A DNA stretch of 64,000 bases from Trachythela sp. YZ-2020 (Eukaryota; Cnidaria; Anthozoa; Malacalcyonacea; Clavulariidae): NCBI GenBank assembly GCA_016169945.1, contig JADLSH010000195.1, positions 248,001 through 312,000 of the forward strand, in the 5' to 3' direction. Shown in pieces: positions 1-8,449 of this stretch (its first letter is position 1; every line of letters starts with the position of its first letter). The notes beneath the pieces are model-generated. The model saw nothing but the letters and a program-made list of their open reading frames with translations. It was not told the DNA's origin and searched no databases. A program made the translations under genes and the position numbers.

Positions 1-1119
1 CACTAGCAAGCGGGCAGTCGTGGCTGATGTTGTGGGACTAGAAGTGTTGTATATTTTTGGCTGCAGCCGACACTGGACCCCAAGGTTACAGATTTATATA
101 GAACAATATATGAAGCAATCTTGGTATGGGCATAGCAAGCATGGTTCTTATGAACAGCCCCTAAACAATTATAGGAGAACTACAGTATATCATGGGACAA
201 AGGGCTGTTTATTAACAACTTTCAGCAATCACTGGTAGTCACTACTTACTGCCTGGAGTAGTGGGCAGACAAAGAACTTTGCATATAATATATTTTCAGT
301 TATTTTAATAGAAGGGCTTCTTAAAAATACAACCTTTTGCACACACACAGCAACCAAAACACTAATTTTTGCAACTATTCTATAATCACATGTGGCCACA
401 ACCAAAAATATAGTTAAGCTAAAGTCAACAGCAAAGCAGAAGTATTTTACAGTCAATACTGTTCGGAAATAACGAGAAAGTTGGTAGTAAACCGTGTTTG
501 TTTTCGCGACAAACTATATCAAAGTGAAGCCATGCTTCTGGGACATGTTGACAAAATGTCGGCTAAAACATGTTGATTTTTAACTGCCTGTACGTAGAAA
601 TCAAGCAGTCAGAAATACATTAAAACAATAAATCTAGATTCTTTAGTTACAGAGCTCCATTTGAAGGGGTAAATTGTCTACAGTGCTCTTACCGATCACT
701 TTATTTGCTTCAAAACGTGCGACAGAGTAGTTCTCGAAGCCAGCTTTTTGCCAAATTTGCTTCACTCCTGTGTCAACTCGAAAGCAATTTTCTCGCGAAT
801 TATCGAATGGATTTCGCCGAAACTTACGTTCAAGAGTCCTGATCACCTCTGCTAAAAATACAACTTTTAAACCAGTGTTTGGAGCGAAAGATAAAGCATA
901 AAAATTTAAAAATATAGTTTCGTGTAAAATACATATTTTCCGTCCGCCTTTTGGCGCGAAATGGAAGAATAACCACTTTTACCGGCATGCATTGCGATAG
1001 CTGGGATTGCCTATTAATTTGGATATGTAATATGAACCGGGACAAACTAAATATCATTTTAAAGAGGAAGTCATAAGCTATCGAATGACGCCTGTCCTGT
1101 TGCCAGAGAATAAACACGT
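1..1119. other. No recognisable gene or repeat
   Basis: I see no domain, splice-supported exon or tandem repeat here. Short open frames occur on both strands but have no recognisable composition. A low-complexity AT-rich stretch with scattered homopolymers fills most of it. It may be decayed LINE sequence continuing from the RT fragment to the right, but I cannot show that. Confidence 0.5.
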
Positions 1120-1516
1120 CTGGAGATACCGTGCGTCCCACGGACAACGATAAAGAGTAGATGCGAACCAGTCATGCACAATACCTCGTATACCATAATG
1201 ATAAAATTTTCCAAGTAAAATAGAGTGATCTACTGTGTCAAACGCTTTTTTTTAAATCAATAAAGATACCGCACGTAAATTCTCCGTCGTCCATATTTTT
1301 GTGAATTTGATCAACAATATCAATAATGGCGTATTGGGTGGAGTAGTGTTTCCTGAACCGTACTGCGCAGAAGGTACATAATTTTTTCAAATATACGATT
1401 ATTAAATACGGACAACAAGGAAATATGTCTATAACTATCATGGTCTCCACATTTAAAATGGGTACGATTTTTGCTAATTTCAGTTTTGATGGGAACACTG
1501 CATGCTCAATGGACAT
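1120..1516 (-). pseudogene. LINE reverse transcriptase fragment (decayed)
   Basis: Read on the minus strand, this contains RT palm blocks of a non-LTR retrotransposon: a block like FPSKLKLAKIVPI, then FRKHYSTQYAI, then GIFIDLKK followed in another frame by a [12 protein letters not shown] block and a W-F-S-x-L-like block. The frame changes at a run of eight A residues (minus strand), where the family expects about seven, so the enzyme cannot be read through. There is no endonuclease, FADD motif or 3' tail nearby, so it is a 5'- and 3'-truncated relic. The clade (CR1, L2 or Jockey grade) is not decidable from this piece. Confidence 0.7.
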
Positions 1517-1692
1517 GTTAAAAATAGGTACGCTAAGCGTACATGTATCTGCTCATGGTGATCCCACTGTTGTCATGAAGGAATAATATTCTACAATTCT
1601 ATTTGGCCCTAAATTGTATAAATTAAACATATTTTGTACAAAAACATACACTTCATTCAACCAGTAACTTGTAAAGAATAAGAGATTGATAT

Positions 1693-1806
1693 TTAACCCA
1701 TTAATTGGCAGTAGCCTACCACTGACAAGTAAAATCGTCTGGCATTAGACAGAGTAAAATACTAATAAAAGTAGGGTGCATCTGGGCTTGCCAGCTAATG
1801 GGTTAA
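1693..1806. mobile_element. Short MITE, copy 1
   Basis: A 114-bp unit starts TTAACCCATTAATTGGCA and ends with TTGCCAGCTAATGGGTTAA, giving imperfect 18-19 bp terminal inverted repeats. A second copy at 46537-46649 shares the ends and much of the body (CCTACCACTGAC, TTAGACAGA, AAAATACTAA). Partial bodies lie near 46470-46525 and 49855-49910. It has no coding capacity. TTAA at both ends could be the target duplication or part of the TIR. Confidence 0.65.
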
Positions 1807-2036
1807 AAGAATATATTTTTATAAATATCACAAAAATATATATCATACACAGTAGAACAAGGTTTTCATATTAATTGATAAATGGGGTTCACAATTTACA
1901 GACGTATCACTACGCCAGACAATTTAGTACATATGACAAATAAAATGGCTGATATAAATTTCACTACCAGAGACTATTTCCATAACACAACAAAGATTTT
2001 ATTTAATTTTATGATCTCATTTGCTGAAACATGTTA

Positions 2037-2080
2037 GGGACCGGTCATTAATTAGGGCAGGGGTTGGGGCCGAAGAGAAA
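2037..2080 (+). repeat. Left terminal inverted repeat of the 6.4-kb transposon
   Basis: It matches the reverse complement of 8403-8446 at 43 of 44 positions by eye, and the match stops abruptly at 2081. The preceding TTA (2034-2036) is repeated after the right end. Confidence 0.9.
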
Positions 2081-2082
2081 AT

Positions 2083-2158
2083 GGTTGGGTAAATGAAAAT
2101 TAGGAGGCCTCAAAGGTTGGGTAAAAGAAAAAAATACCTCCCTCAAGGTTGGGTAAAA
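2083..2158 (+). repeat. Left subterminal repeats GGTTGGGTAA
   Basis: Three copies of GGTTGGGTAA(A) begin at 2083, 2115 and 2147. Spacing is 32 bp, about three helical turns. Such subterminal motifs commonly serve as transposase binding sites; that role is inferred here. Confidence 0.7.
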
Positions 2159-2214
2159 TATTTTGGAGCAACATTTATATAAAAACAAAGTATTGTATAT
2201 AAAAATAGAAAAGT

Positions 2215-2931
2215 TCATAGATTGTCATCTAAAATGTCAATAACAATGTCATCATCACTTGACATGTCACTCATTGTGTTTGGACATCCCACTTTCGACT
2301 TTTCTACCATGCTTCGCTTCTTCTTTGTCTTAGATTTTTGTTCTTTGACTCTTTTAGCTTTCCGTTTCTTTTCATTTTCATTCACCGAGGTCACATCAAA
2401 TCTTTTTGCCAACTGATTACTGACATGCTCAATGTCATGTGCAATATTATTGGATTCAGTCAGCATGCTTTCTACATGTGTTGTCATTTCTTGAACAAAC
2501 TTTATTTCATTACTTGCCCATTTCTTCGGCTCAAGATCATCTGCATATAGCTCCATTTTTCTATTCGATAACTTGCTTTTTTCCTCATTGATGGTTTTTA
2601 TTGTGTTTTTTATGTGGTCTAATGCTCGTTGGCTTTTACGCACATCATCTATCTTTACATCCTCTGGAAATTTCCTGTATCGTAAACAATTTATATTCTC
2701 CTTTGGAATTTGACCATTTTTGTATGAAGATACAAGGTGCTCAAGTTTTTCCAGGTTGCATTTAACATTCCAACGAAACTGGCGTTGTCCCATCAAATAA
2801 GCATGGAATCTAGACTGCTTACTGGTAAAGGCTGACAGGTAGATTTCTTTTGTTATTAGATTATGATATTTCAACCTTTTGGACTTCGCATTTGGTATCA
2901 TGTACTTTTCCAGAGGCTCCTTTTCTTTCAC
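2215..2931 (-). CDS. Transposon accessory protein, C-terminal exon (coiled coil, basic, acidic tail)
   Basis: An open frame of about 238 residues follows a plausible 3' splice site (TGCAG or GCAGAG near 2932-2936), so it probably continues the SAM exon upstream. It has no family I recognise. Order: a basic N-terminal part with an FRWNVKCNLEKLEHLV segment, a helical stretch around residues 95-175 (LDHIKNTIKTINEEKSKL then VQEMTTHVESMLTESNNI) likely to form a coiled coil, a strongly basic Lys-Arg cluster at about 190-210 that could be a nuclear signal, and an acidic tail with DDD and a final DILDDNL. It lies inside the transposon, convergent with nothing, and ends 135 bp from the left TIR. An adaptor that helps the transposase is a reasonable guess but unproven. 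The exact junction phase with the SAM exon is uncertain. Confidence 0.6.
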   Translation of the reverse strand: MKEKEPLEKYMIPNAKSKRLKYHNLITKEIYLSAFTSKQSRFHAYLMGQRQFRWNVKCNLEKLEHLVSSYKNGQIPKENINCLRYRKFPEDVKIDDVRKSQRALDHIKNTIKTINEEKSKLSNRKMELYADDLEPKKWASNEIKFVQEMTTHVESMLTESNNIAHDIEHVSNQLAKRFDVTSVNENEKKRKAKRVKEQKSKTKKKRSMVEKSKVGCPNTMSDMSSDDDIVIDILDDNL

Positions 2932-3407
2932 TCTGCATTTTCACCCACAACAAACTTCCCACCAATGAATGAGATTGCTATTTATTTAAATATAAAGATA
3001 AATATAAAAGTAAATATTTCATTTAAATAATCATCAATTCTTTATGTAACCATGCCTTCCCAAGGCAATTCCTTAAATGATTTGAAAAATAATTGCAAGT
3101 TTGTAAGCAAATTTATCAGCACCAGAAATTTAATAGACATTTTTAAATTTATACCCACCTCAGGGCAAGGCTAAAATTGTATAAGAGACCATACATATAC
3201 CCTCAAGACAAACAATATCCTCAAGGATACAATTTTATACAGGGAGGGGGTGGTATAAACAGGAAAATTGACTGAAGCATATAAACGTATAAATTTAACA
3301 TGTCATATGAATCCATGATGCATACAGTAAATTCATTAAATTGATTGTCCAACATCACACTTATACCTTAGTTTAATAACAAAATATTTACAATGATAAA
3401 AACTTAC

Positions 3408-3690
3408 TTTTCTGAGCCTTCTTCTGAGCCGGAACGGCTGTTTGGTTACTATTGTCAACATTAATACTTCCTGGATTGCGAGTATATGAAGCTATAGCCT
3501 TCTTGAATTTCAGAAGATGCCCTGGTTTTCCCGATAAACCAACTAGATCAAACATTTGCCGTTGTTCATCCAATTCCAACGATTTCAGTAATTCAATGTC
3601 GTTAAAACCAGACGCATTAAATCGCTCAAAATAATCCTCAGCAAGATTAATAGATTGTAAAAAACTTTCAAATTCTTTTTCGGCAGCCAT
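3408..3690 (-). CDS. Transposon accessory protein, SAM-domain exon
   Basis: The predicted start is the ATG at 3690 (MAAEKEFESFLQ), which sits where a SAM domain begins; an upstream in-frame start would add 13 unrelated residues. Residues about 5-70 read as a sterile alpha motif: ESFLQSINLAEDYFERF, then a GFNDIELLKSL helix, then LVGLSGKPGHLLKFKKAI, which is the usual last helix. SAM domains mediate protein-protein self-association. The exon ends at a GTAAGT donor at 3407 (minus). Only 215 bp separate it from the divergent transposase start at 3906, which suggests shared control. SAM domains are unusual in transposon proteins. Domain call is firm, role is inferred. Confidence 0.75.
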
Positions 3691-3905
3691 GATGAAAACA
3701 TGCGAGTATGTTTGTTTAACTTGGATCATTCAAATGGCACTCGTTTATAGTCGGCGCATGCTCGGAAGTATGTCGGAACTACATCGGATCTACTCGAATT
3801 CTGCATATTTTGACAAATTTTACACATGAACAGCACCGATCTTATTGTTGGCGTTGTGCATGACATGACGAAATATGTAAATGTTTATATTTTAAATATT
3901 AAAAT
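3691..3905. promoter_or_regulatory. Probable bidirectional promoter of the 6.4-kb transposon
   Basis: This 215-bp gap lies between two divergent start codons (3690 minus, 3906 plus) inside the element. It must contain or adjoin both 5' ends unless non-coding first exons lie elsewhere. No clear TATA box decides the start site; an AT-rich block (TTTATATTTTAAATATT) sits just before the plus-strand ATG. Confidence 0.45.
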
Positions 3906-4607
3906 ATGGACGAGCGAATCAAAGTCAAGATTGGTAGACCAAGGATTTTGCATTCAGAGTTGAGATCGAAGAATGATGCAAGAGCGGATTTAATTCGACA
4001 AGCCCGCTTTAGTGAATACGTATCCAAGTCATTGCAGCCATGTGCCGTGAAGGATAATTGGCGAGTTCTCGAAAAGCTACTGCAAGAAAAATCAAACGAA
4101 AAAAAGAAACAGAAGATCCAAGGTCTTTTAGAACTTTTTGACTTGCTCCACTCGAACTATGTGGCAGAGAATGGTAGAGAGTACGATCGTAGTTTTGTTG
4201 CATTCGACGAAGCAATGGAAATCTTCTTCGCTTTTCAAGACAAGGCACCTCCATTTGTCAACACGGACAAGAATAAGTTGACATATGCACTGTTACATCA
4301 AGACTGGGGTCTCTGTGTCTACATCATTTTTGTCAAGAGCCTGAATAAGAAATTTATCGTGCTGATACCGGACAGTTTTGGAATAGAAGTTTTTCTGAAT
4401 GTGATTTGCCCAGGAGACGACGACACGGAAGAAGGATCTGTTGAGAAAATGGTTCTAGATACTGAGGCAGTTCAAGGAATAATGAGCACAGTCGACACTG
4501 AATGGGATAGAAAAGTTGCAAGAGTTATGCTCAGTGCCAATCGGACAAGAAGCCAAATTAGTAAACTTGGAATCGATGTGGACAAAGTCAAGACAGAAAC
4601 TAACAAG
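3906..4607 (+). CDS. Transposase-like protein, exon 1
   Basis: It starts at ATG 3906 (MDERIKVKIGRPRILHSE) and runs 234 codons to a phase-0 splice donor, AACAAG then GTACAT at 4608. The start is basic with an RPR motif, like an AT-hook or NLS. The middle holds a helical region (WRVLEKLLQEKSNEKKKQKIQG) and the end (LGIDVDKVKTETNK) leads smoothly into the coiled-coil start of exon 2 (VSNIVESWKEATRMAEDA), also phase 0. That match of frame and structure supports the intron call. I recognise no named domain in this exon. It is probably the DNA-binding or oligomerising N-terminus of the element's transposase. Confidence 0.65.
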
Positions 4608-4754
4608 GTACATATATGTATTTTATATATATATGCTTTTTTAAAATAACATGTATGCTATGCGCGCTCTGATTGGCTAATACCATGTTCGGATCAGGTT
4701 ATCCAAACATGGAAAATTTCCCGCTTATTATTCTCGGTGCTTATTATTTTATAA

Positions 4755-4941
4755 AAGAAATACCTCATGGATTTCCATGTTTGGATAACGTGATCCAAAC
4801 ACTTGGGATGTTGCGAGACTTGAGAAAAGCTCAAAACAGTCGCCTATCGGCTCGTGTTTTGTTACGCTTTTCTCAAGTCTCGCAACATCCCGCATGTTTG
4901 GATCACGTTATCCAAACACGGAAATCCATGAGGTATTTCTT
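4755..4941. mobile_element. Foldback MITE in the transposase intron
   Basis: Two 76-bp arms (4755-4830 and 4866-4941) are nearly perfect reverse complements and surround a loop of about 35 bp. The arms start AAGAAATACCTCATGG. A degenerate related segment lies at 4682-4722 (GTTCGGATCAGGTTATCCAA). No coding frame is supported. It lies wholly within the intron 4608-5303, so it need not disturb the protein. Confidence 0.75.
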
Positions 4942-5303
4942 AATTGTATTTCAGTATTTTGATAGTTGTTCTACAAGATAATTTTATGACTCAATGTCAG
5001 ATGCCTGGGATCGGGCTCATTCCTTAAACCAGCCAGCAATACTGAACAGAATTGCAACGCTTCTATTGGCACGACTGTAATATATGTTTATATTCAACAT
5101 AGCACTATGATAGCAGTTAGTTGAGGTGCTGGTACTCGTGCCAAAAGTATGCCTGTTCGCAGGCTGAGCTTGGCATATACACTCAGAGAAATTAAATACA
5201 AAGTTGAAATATTGACACATTTCATACATTTTTTCACTCACAAAATTTCCCCAAGCTCAACCTGCACTGATTGTTTGCCATAGTTTATTTTATATTTCAA
5301 CAG

Positions 5304-7634
5304 GTCTCAAACATTGTAGAATCTTGGAAAGAGGCAACAAGGATGGCAGAAGATGCTGTTACAGTGGATTTAACTGAGAGAAAAAGAAAGCTCACCGAAA
5401 CAATTGAAACTGGATCCATTCGACTGGAAGCAAAGAAAGGAAAATGGGATGACACTGTTATTACAGAAATGCAAGATGACATAGAGAAACATAAGGAGAG
5501 CTTGCAAAGCATTAATTGTCTACTCTCTGAAGAGCCAGATGATACAAAGAGTAGAAGAAAACTTACTCAGATGCGAAGAAGGAAAGCCATCAAAATGTTT
5601 GAAGAACGTGGAGTTAAACGACGTGCAATTATAAATCAAGGGCGGCCATCTTTATTAGACAGTGACGATGAAGATTTTGTAGCAAAGAGTATTGAGGATA
5701 AGGCAACCTACCATGGCCGAAGGCATGACTTGGTCATGTACACAAATAGAAGGGTAAAGAAGAGGGACCTTCTTAACATTGCAAATTACAAATTGTTGAG
5801 CAAAAATAAAAGAATTATAAAGAGTGCCACAACAGCTTGCAACCGCAGCAAACCGAGATCCCTAAGGTCTATCCAAGCTAAGAAGCACAGAGGAAAGGGG
5901 CTATTCTGCACTAAAAAACCTCCAAAGGCTGAGGATATTGACAATGAGAACACACACTACCAGAGAGCGCATGTGAAAAATGTTAAATGTTCATTTTTTG
6001 GCAAGGATGCTGAGGATAGTTCTCACCTTTGTTTCATGCGAAGTATAGATGACAAAGCATACCTTCGCCCTGGCACATCGGAGGGTTTTTCCAACACCAG
6101 AAATCAGAGAATACTAACGAGTACAGACGTGGACAAAGCAAGGACACTCCCCAAATACGATTGGCCAGAGAAACTTGTATACCAGACTCCGGGTGCACAT
6201 CGCATATTCTCGAAAACGTCAACTATGTCTGATGTTGGGGAAGAGAAGTTGGTAACAAAAGAAGATAGCCACTTTGTGTTTGTACGCCCAAAGGCTATTG
6301 TTGGATCAAGTGGGTCTACATGGGCCAGTGAAACTATCAGATTAAGACAACGCAATCCAGACATTTTTGAAGTAGGAGCGAGTGGTGAAAATTATAGTGT
6401 CCAGTTCAGACAATCCTGTGCCCTAATTCACAATGCATGTTTTCTTTACCAAGATATGACTGATAAGGATGACTTTACCAAGGCAACTGGACTCAAGCAC
6501 TGTGTTTACACTTGCTACGAGAATAAGCGGCTACATAATTTAAATAAGGAACTTGATTCAGCATTATCTGTGAGTGAGTCACTAGAAAGCGAAGCAGAGC
6601 AGCAAGTTTTCTTACACACAGTACACACCAAAGTTGCTTATGTAAAAGAAAGACTTGAAGAGTGTTTTCAAGATGCTCCGTCTGGTGATGATTTCCACCA
6701 ATCCATTCAAGATGTCACAATATGCTGTCTGGATATTCTGACCACCATCAAAGATCTCCAGCTACCAAGTGTTAAACCCAGATGGTGTGACTTGACAGAT
6801 GCTGGCCCTGGGGTTGGAGTATCAAACTTCGAAGTAAAGTTTCGTGATGCTGAAATGTGCCGTATGTTTGGCTCAGATTACAGGATTCGACTGCATAGGT
6901 CAAGAGGAGATAGCGGGCAGGGTGAAGCAGAAAGGACCAATTCCGCTATCGGAGACTCTGTAGTAGATGGTTCGACGATAGAGTGGGAACAATTCAAGAA
7001 GTTTGAAGGAATGGCGCAAGGAGATATAGATGCTTTGGAAGTTAAAGAGTATGAAGAATTGGAGGAAGAGCGGATGAAGAAAAATGCATGGCATGTATCA
7101 AAGCTTTTGGTTGAGAGGATTGATGGGGCTCCAGTTCTTGGTGAGAGAATAAAGTCGTACTTGTCTGAACCCAACCACAAGATGTTTTATTTCAATCAAA
7201 AATACCTTGTACAATACAACTCATCTTCGAGTGATTCAGCAAGAAATACTGTTCCTGGGTCAGCATATATTGAGAAAGTACTGAAGTTTTTCGATACCCA
7301 TTATAAAGTTGGAGAACTATATATGGAATTCATAAAATGTGCATGTGATGGAGAGAAAGATGGGTGTGAATCGTGTATTTCTTGGACCGGTTTACCAGCC
7401 AAGAGGGTACCCCAGCCTGTTCCAGATCCGGAGAGAGCATGTCATTATTTGCCTGTTGCCGATACACCATTATGCACAGAGAATGATACACCAAGACCTG
7501 TTGATGATTGGCAAACCAGAGCAAACATAACAAAATTGTTTCAGGATGGCGAGATTTCTTTGCAACAACAAGATGAGATCACAACATTTCTGAAACATTT
7601 TATGTCAAAAGAGAATATGTTGTTGCTTCCATAG
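5304..7634 (+). CDS. Transposase-like protein, exon 2 with a putative DDE-type core
   Basis: The exon opens after TTTCAACAG at 5303. After a charged coiled-coil region comes a long globular part. Near its end is a block that looks like the second half of an RNase H-fold (DDE) catalytic core: WCDLTDAGPGVGVSNFEV with Asp at 6798, then RLHRSRGDSGQ, then EAERTNSAIGD with Glu at 6924 and 6930, giving Asp-x41-Glu or Asp-x43-Glu. In integrases and many transposases the final Glu sits in a helix with an E-R-x-N pattern like this. I cannot place the first Asp with confidence. A Cys cluster (CACDGEKDGCESC, about 7338-7376) may bind zinc. The frame stops at TAG 7632-7634, but the neighbouring frame carries the expected continuation. 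The catalytic role is inference from motif spacing. Confidence 0.6.
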   Translation, partial: VSNIVESWKEATRMAEDAVTVDLTERKRKLTETIETGSIRLEAKKGKWDDTVITEMQDDIEKHKESLQSINCLLSEEPDDTKSRRKLTQMRRRKAIKMFEERGVKRRAIINQGRPSLLDSDDEDFVAKSIEDKATYHGRRHDLVMYTNRRVKKRDLLNIANYKLLSKNKRIIKSATTACNRSKPRSLRSIQAKKHRGKGLFCTKKPPKAEDIDNENTHYQRAHVKNVKCSFFGKDAEDSSHLCFMRSIDDKAYLRPGTSEGFSNTRNQRILTSTDVDKARTLPKYDWPEKLVYQTPGAHRIFSKTSTMSDVGEEKLVTKEDSHFVFVRPKAIVGSSGSTWASETIRLRQRNPDIFEVGASGENYSVQFRQSCALIHNACFLYQDMTDKDDFTKATGLKHCVYTCYENKRLHNLNKELDSALSVSESLESEAEQQVFLHTVHTKVAYVKERLEECFQDAPSGDDFHQSIQDVTICCLDILTTIKDLQLPSVKPRWCDLTDAGPGVGVSNFEVKFRDAEMCRMFGSDYRIRLHRSRGDSGQGEAERTNSAIGDSVVDGSTIEWEQFKKFEGMAQGDIDALEVKEYEELEEERMKKNAWHVSKLLVERIDGAPVLGERIKSYLSEPNHKMFYFNQKYLVQYNSSSSDSARNTVPGSAYIEKVLKFFDTHYKVGELYMEFIKCACDGEKDGCESCISWTGLPAKRVPQPVPDPERACHYLPVADTPLCTENDTPRPVDDWQTRANITKLFQDGEISLQQQDEITTFLKHFMSKENMLLLP

Positions 7635-8113
7635 AACATTTAACAAATCTACAGTTAACAAAGCAAATTCGATCAAGAGGAAGAGCAGAAGAACAACGTC
7701 ACAGAAAAGAAAGAAAGTACGATGAGTATGACTGGATCAACTTGGTTCTACAAGGAGAACTTAGCAAATTGACCGTTCCGGAATTGGATAAGTACATTAC
7801 TGAAAACAAGTTGAACAAAAAAGGGAAGAAAAAAGATAAGTTGGATGCAATTACAGCAGATGTCTTACGAAAACACCAAGGAAGACCAATTGAAGATGTT
7901 TTGGAGCCGCAGCACAGAGACCAGGCAAGTAGTGAAAGTGACAGTGATCAAGATATTGTATTGGAGGAGTTTGGATCAGAAAGTGATCCTGAAAGTGAGA
8001 CTGAAGATGAACCTGAAAATGAACAGATACAAACTGTTGATCCAGTTCCCCTTGTTGTTCAAACACGTTATGGACGATTTGCTGGAAATTGGGCTTTGTC
8101 AGAATTACATTAA
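7607..8113 (+). CDS. Transposase C-terminus with SAP-like motif, in the -1 frame
   Basis: From about 7600 the frame shifted by one base stays open to TAA at 8111-8113. It encodes a basic helical part (KQIRSRGRAEEQRHRKERKYDEYDW), then LSKLTVPELDKYITENKLN followed by KKGKKKDKLDAI. This has the L-x-V/K-x-L-x-x-x-L..G-x-K-x-x-L pattern of a SAP DNA-binding motif. An acidic Glu/Asp/Ser stretch and a short end (RFAGNWALSELH) follow. It is the natural tail of the protein encoded upstream. The switch lies at a run of four A (TCAAAAGAG, about 7600-7608). One missing A or a -1 shift would explain it; the site is not a canonical slippery heptamer. Confidence 0.6.
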   Translation, partial: KREYVVASIEHLTNLQLTKQIRSRGRAEEQRHRKERKYDEYDWINLVLQGELSKLTVPELDKYITENKLNKKGKKKDKLDAITADVLRKHQGRPIEDVLEPQHRDQASSESDSDQDIVLEEFGSESDPESETEDEPENEQIQTVDPVPLVVQTRYGRFAGNWALSELH

Positions 8114-8304
8114 AATATTGGATATAGTAGACAACATTCGGGAACTTTATACAAAACCTATGAAAGGGATTTTGGGTGTTTTAATATGTACTGATTTTAT
8201 ATTACCTGCATGGTTGTGGTGAATTCATATCTTTATACCAGAATCATGATCAACATTTAATATGGTATGTTATTTAATACAACTTTATATACAATTTTTT
8301 TCTG

Positions 8305-8380
8305 GGTTGGGTAAAAAAAAATTCATGTCTCAACAAGGTTGGGTAATTTAAATTTCTGATCTTATATTGGTTGGGTAAAA
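8305..8380 (+). repeat. Right subterminal repeats GGTTGGGTAA
   Basis: Three copies begin at 8305, 8337 and 8369, again 32 bp apart. They lie on the same strand as the left set, so the two sets are direct rather than mirror images although the outer TIRs are inverted. Confidence 0.7.
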
Positions 8381-8402
8381 AAAAAATTTGGATTCAAAGT
8401 AG

Positions 8403-8446
8403 TTTCTCTTCGGCCCCAACCCCTGCCCTAATTAATGACCGGTCCT
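8403..8446 (-). repeat. Right terminal inverted repeat of the 6.4-kb transposon
   Basis: This is the mirror copy of 2037-2080. The outermost base differs (A instead of G when read inward). It is followed by TTA at 8447-8449. Confidence 0.9.
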
Positions 8447-8449
8447 TTA

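Larger units (their letters stand above)
2037..8446 (+). mobile_element. Complete DNA transposon with divergent genes, superfamily unassigned
   Basis: The two ends are 44-bp inverted repeats that differ only at the first base (GGGACCGGTC on the left, AGGACCGGTC read inward on the right). They are flanked by TTA on both sides (2034-2036 and 8447-8449), a probable 3-bp target duplication. Inside are two divergently transcribed genes: a SAM-domain/coiled-coil protein on minus (exons 3408-3690 and about 2215-2931), and a large transposase-like protein on plus (3906-4607 joined to 5304-8113). Short GGTTGGGTAA repeats lie just inside each TIR. TTA duplications and G-rich ends are known for PIF/Harbinger and 3-bp duplications for Zator. 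However, I do not recognise the protein as either, and no Myb/SANT partner is present. The intron contains a small foldback insertion. Confidence 0.85.

Noticed and set aside
830..1147. 105-codon minus-strand frame near the RT fragment
   Set aside because: Composition is unremarkable, and its upstream end overlaps the decayed RT in a different frame.
7597..7640. Programmed -1 ribosomal frameshift in the transposase
   Set aside because: There is no canonical X-XXY-YYZ slippery site and no obvious downstream pseudoknot; a missing base is simpler.
2037..8446. PIF/Harbinger element, because of the TTA flanks and G-rich ends
   Set aside because: No Harbinger nuclease motifs or Myb/SANT partner were seen; kept as unassigned.
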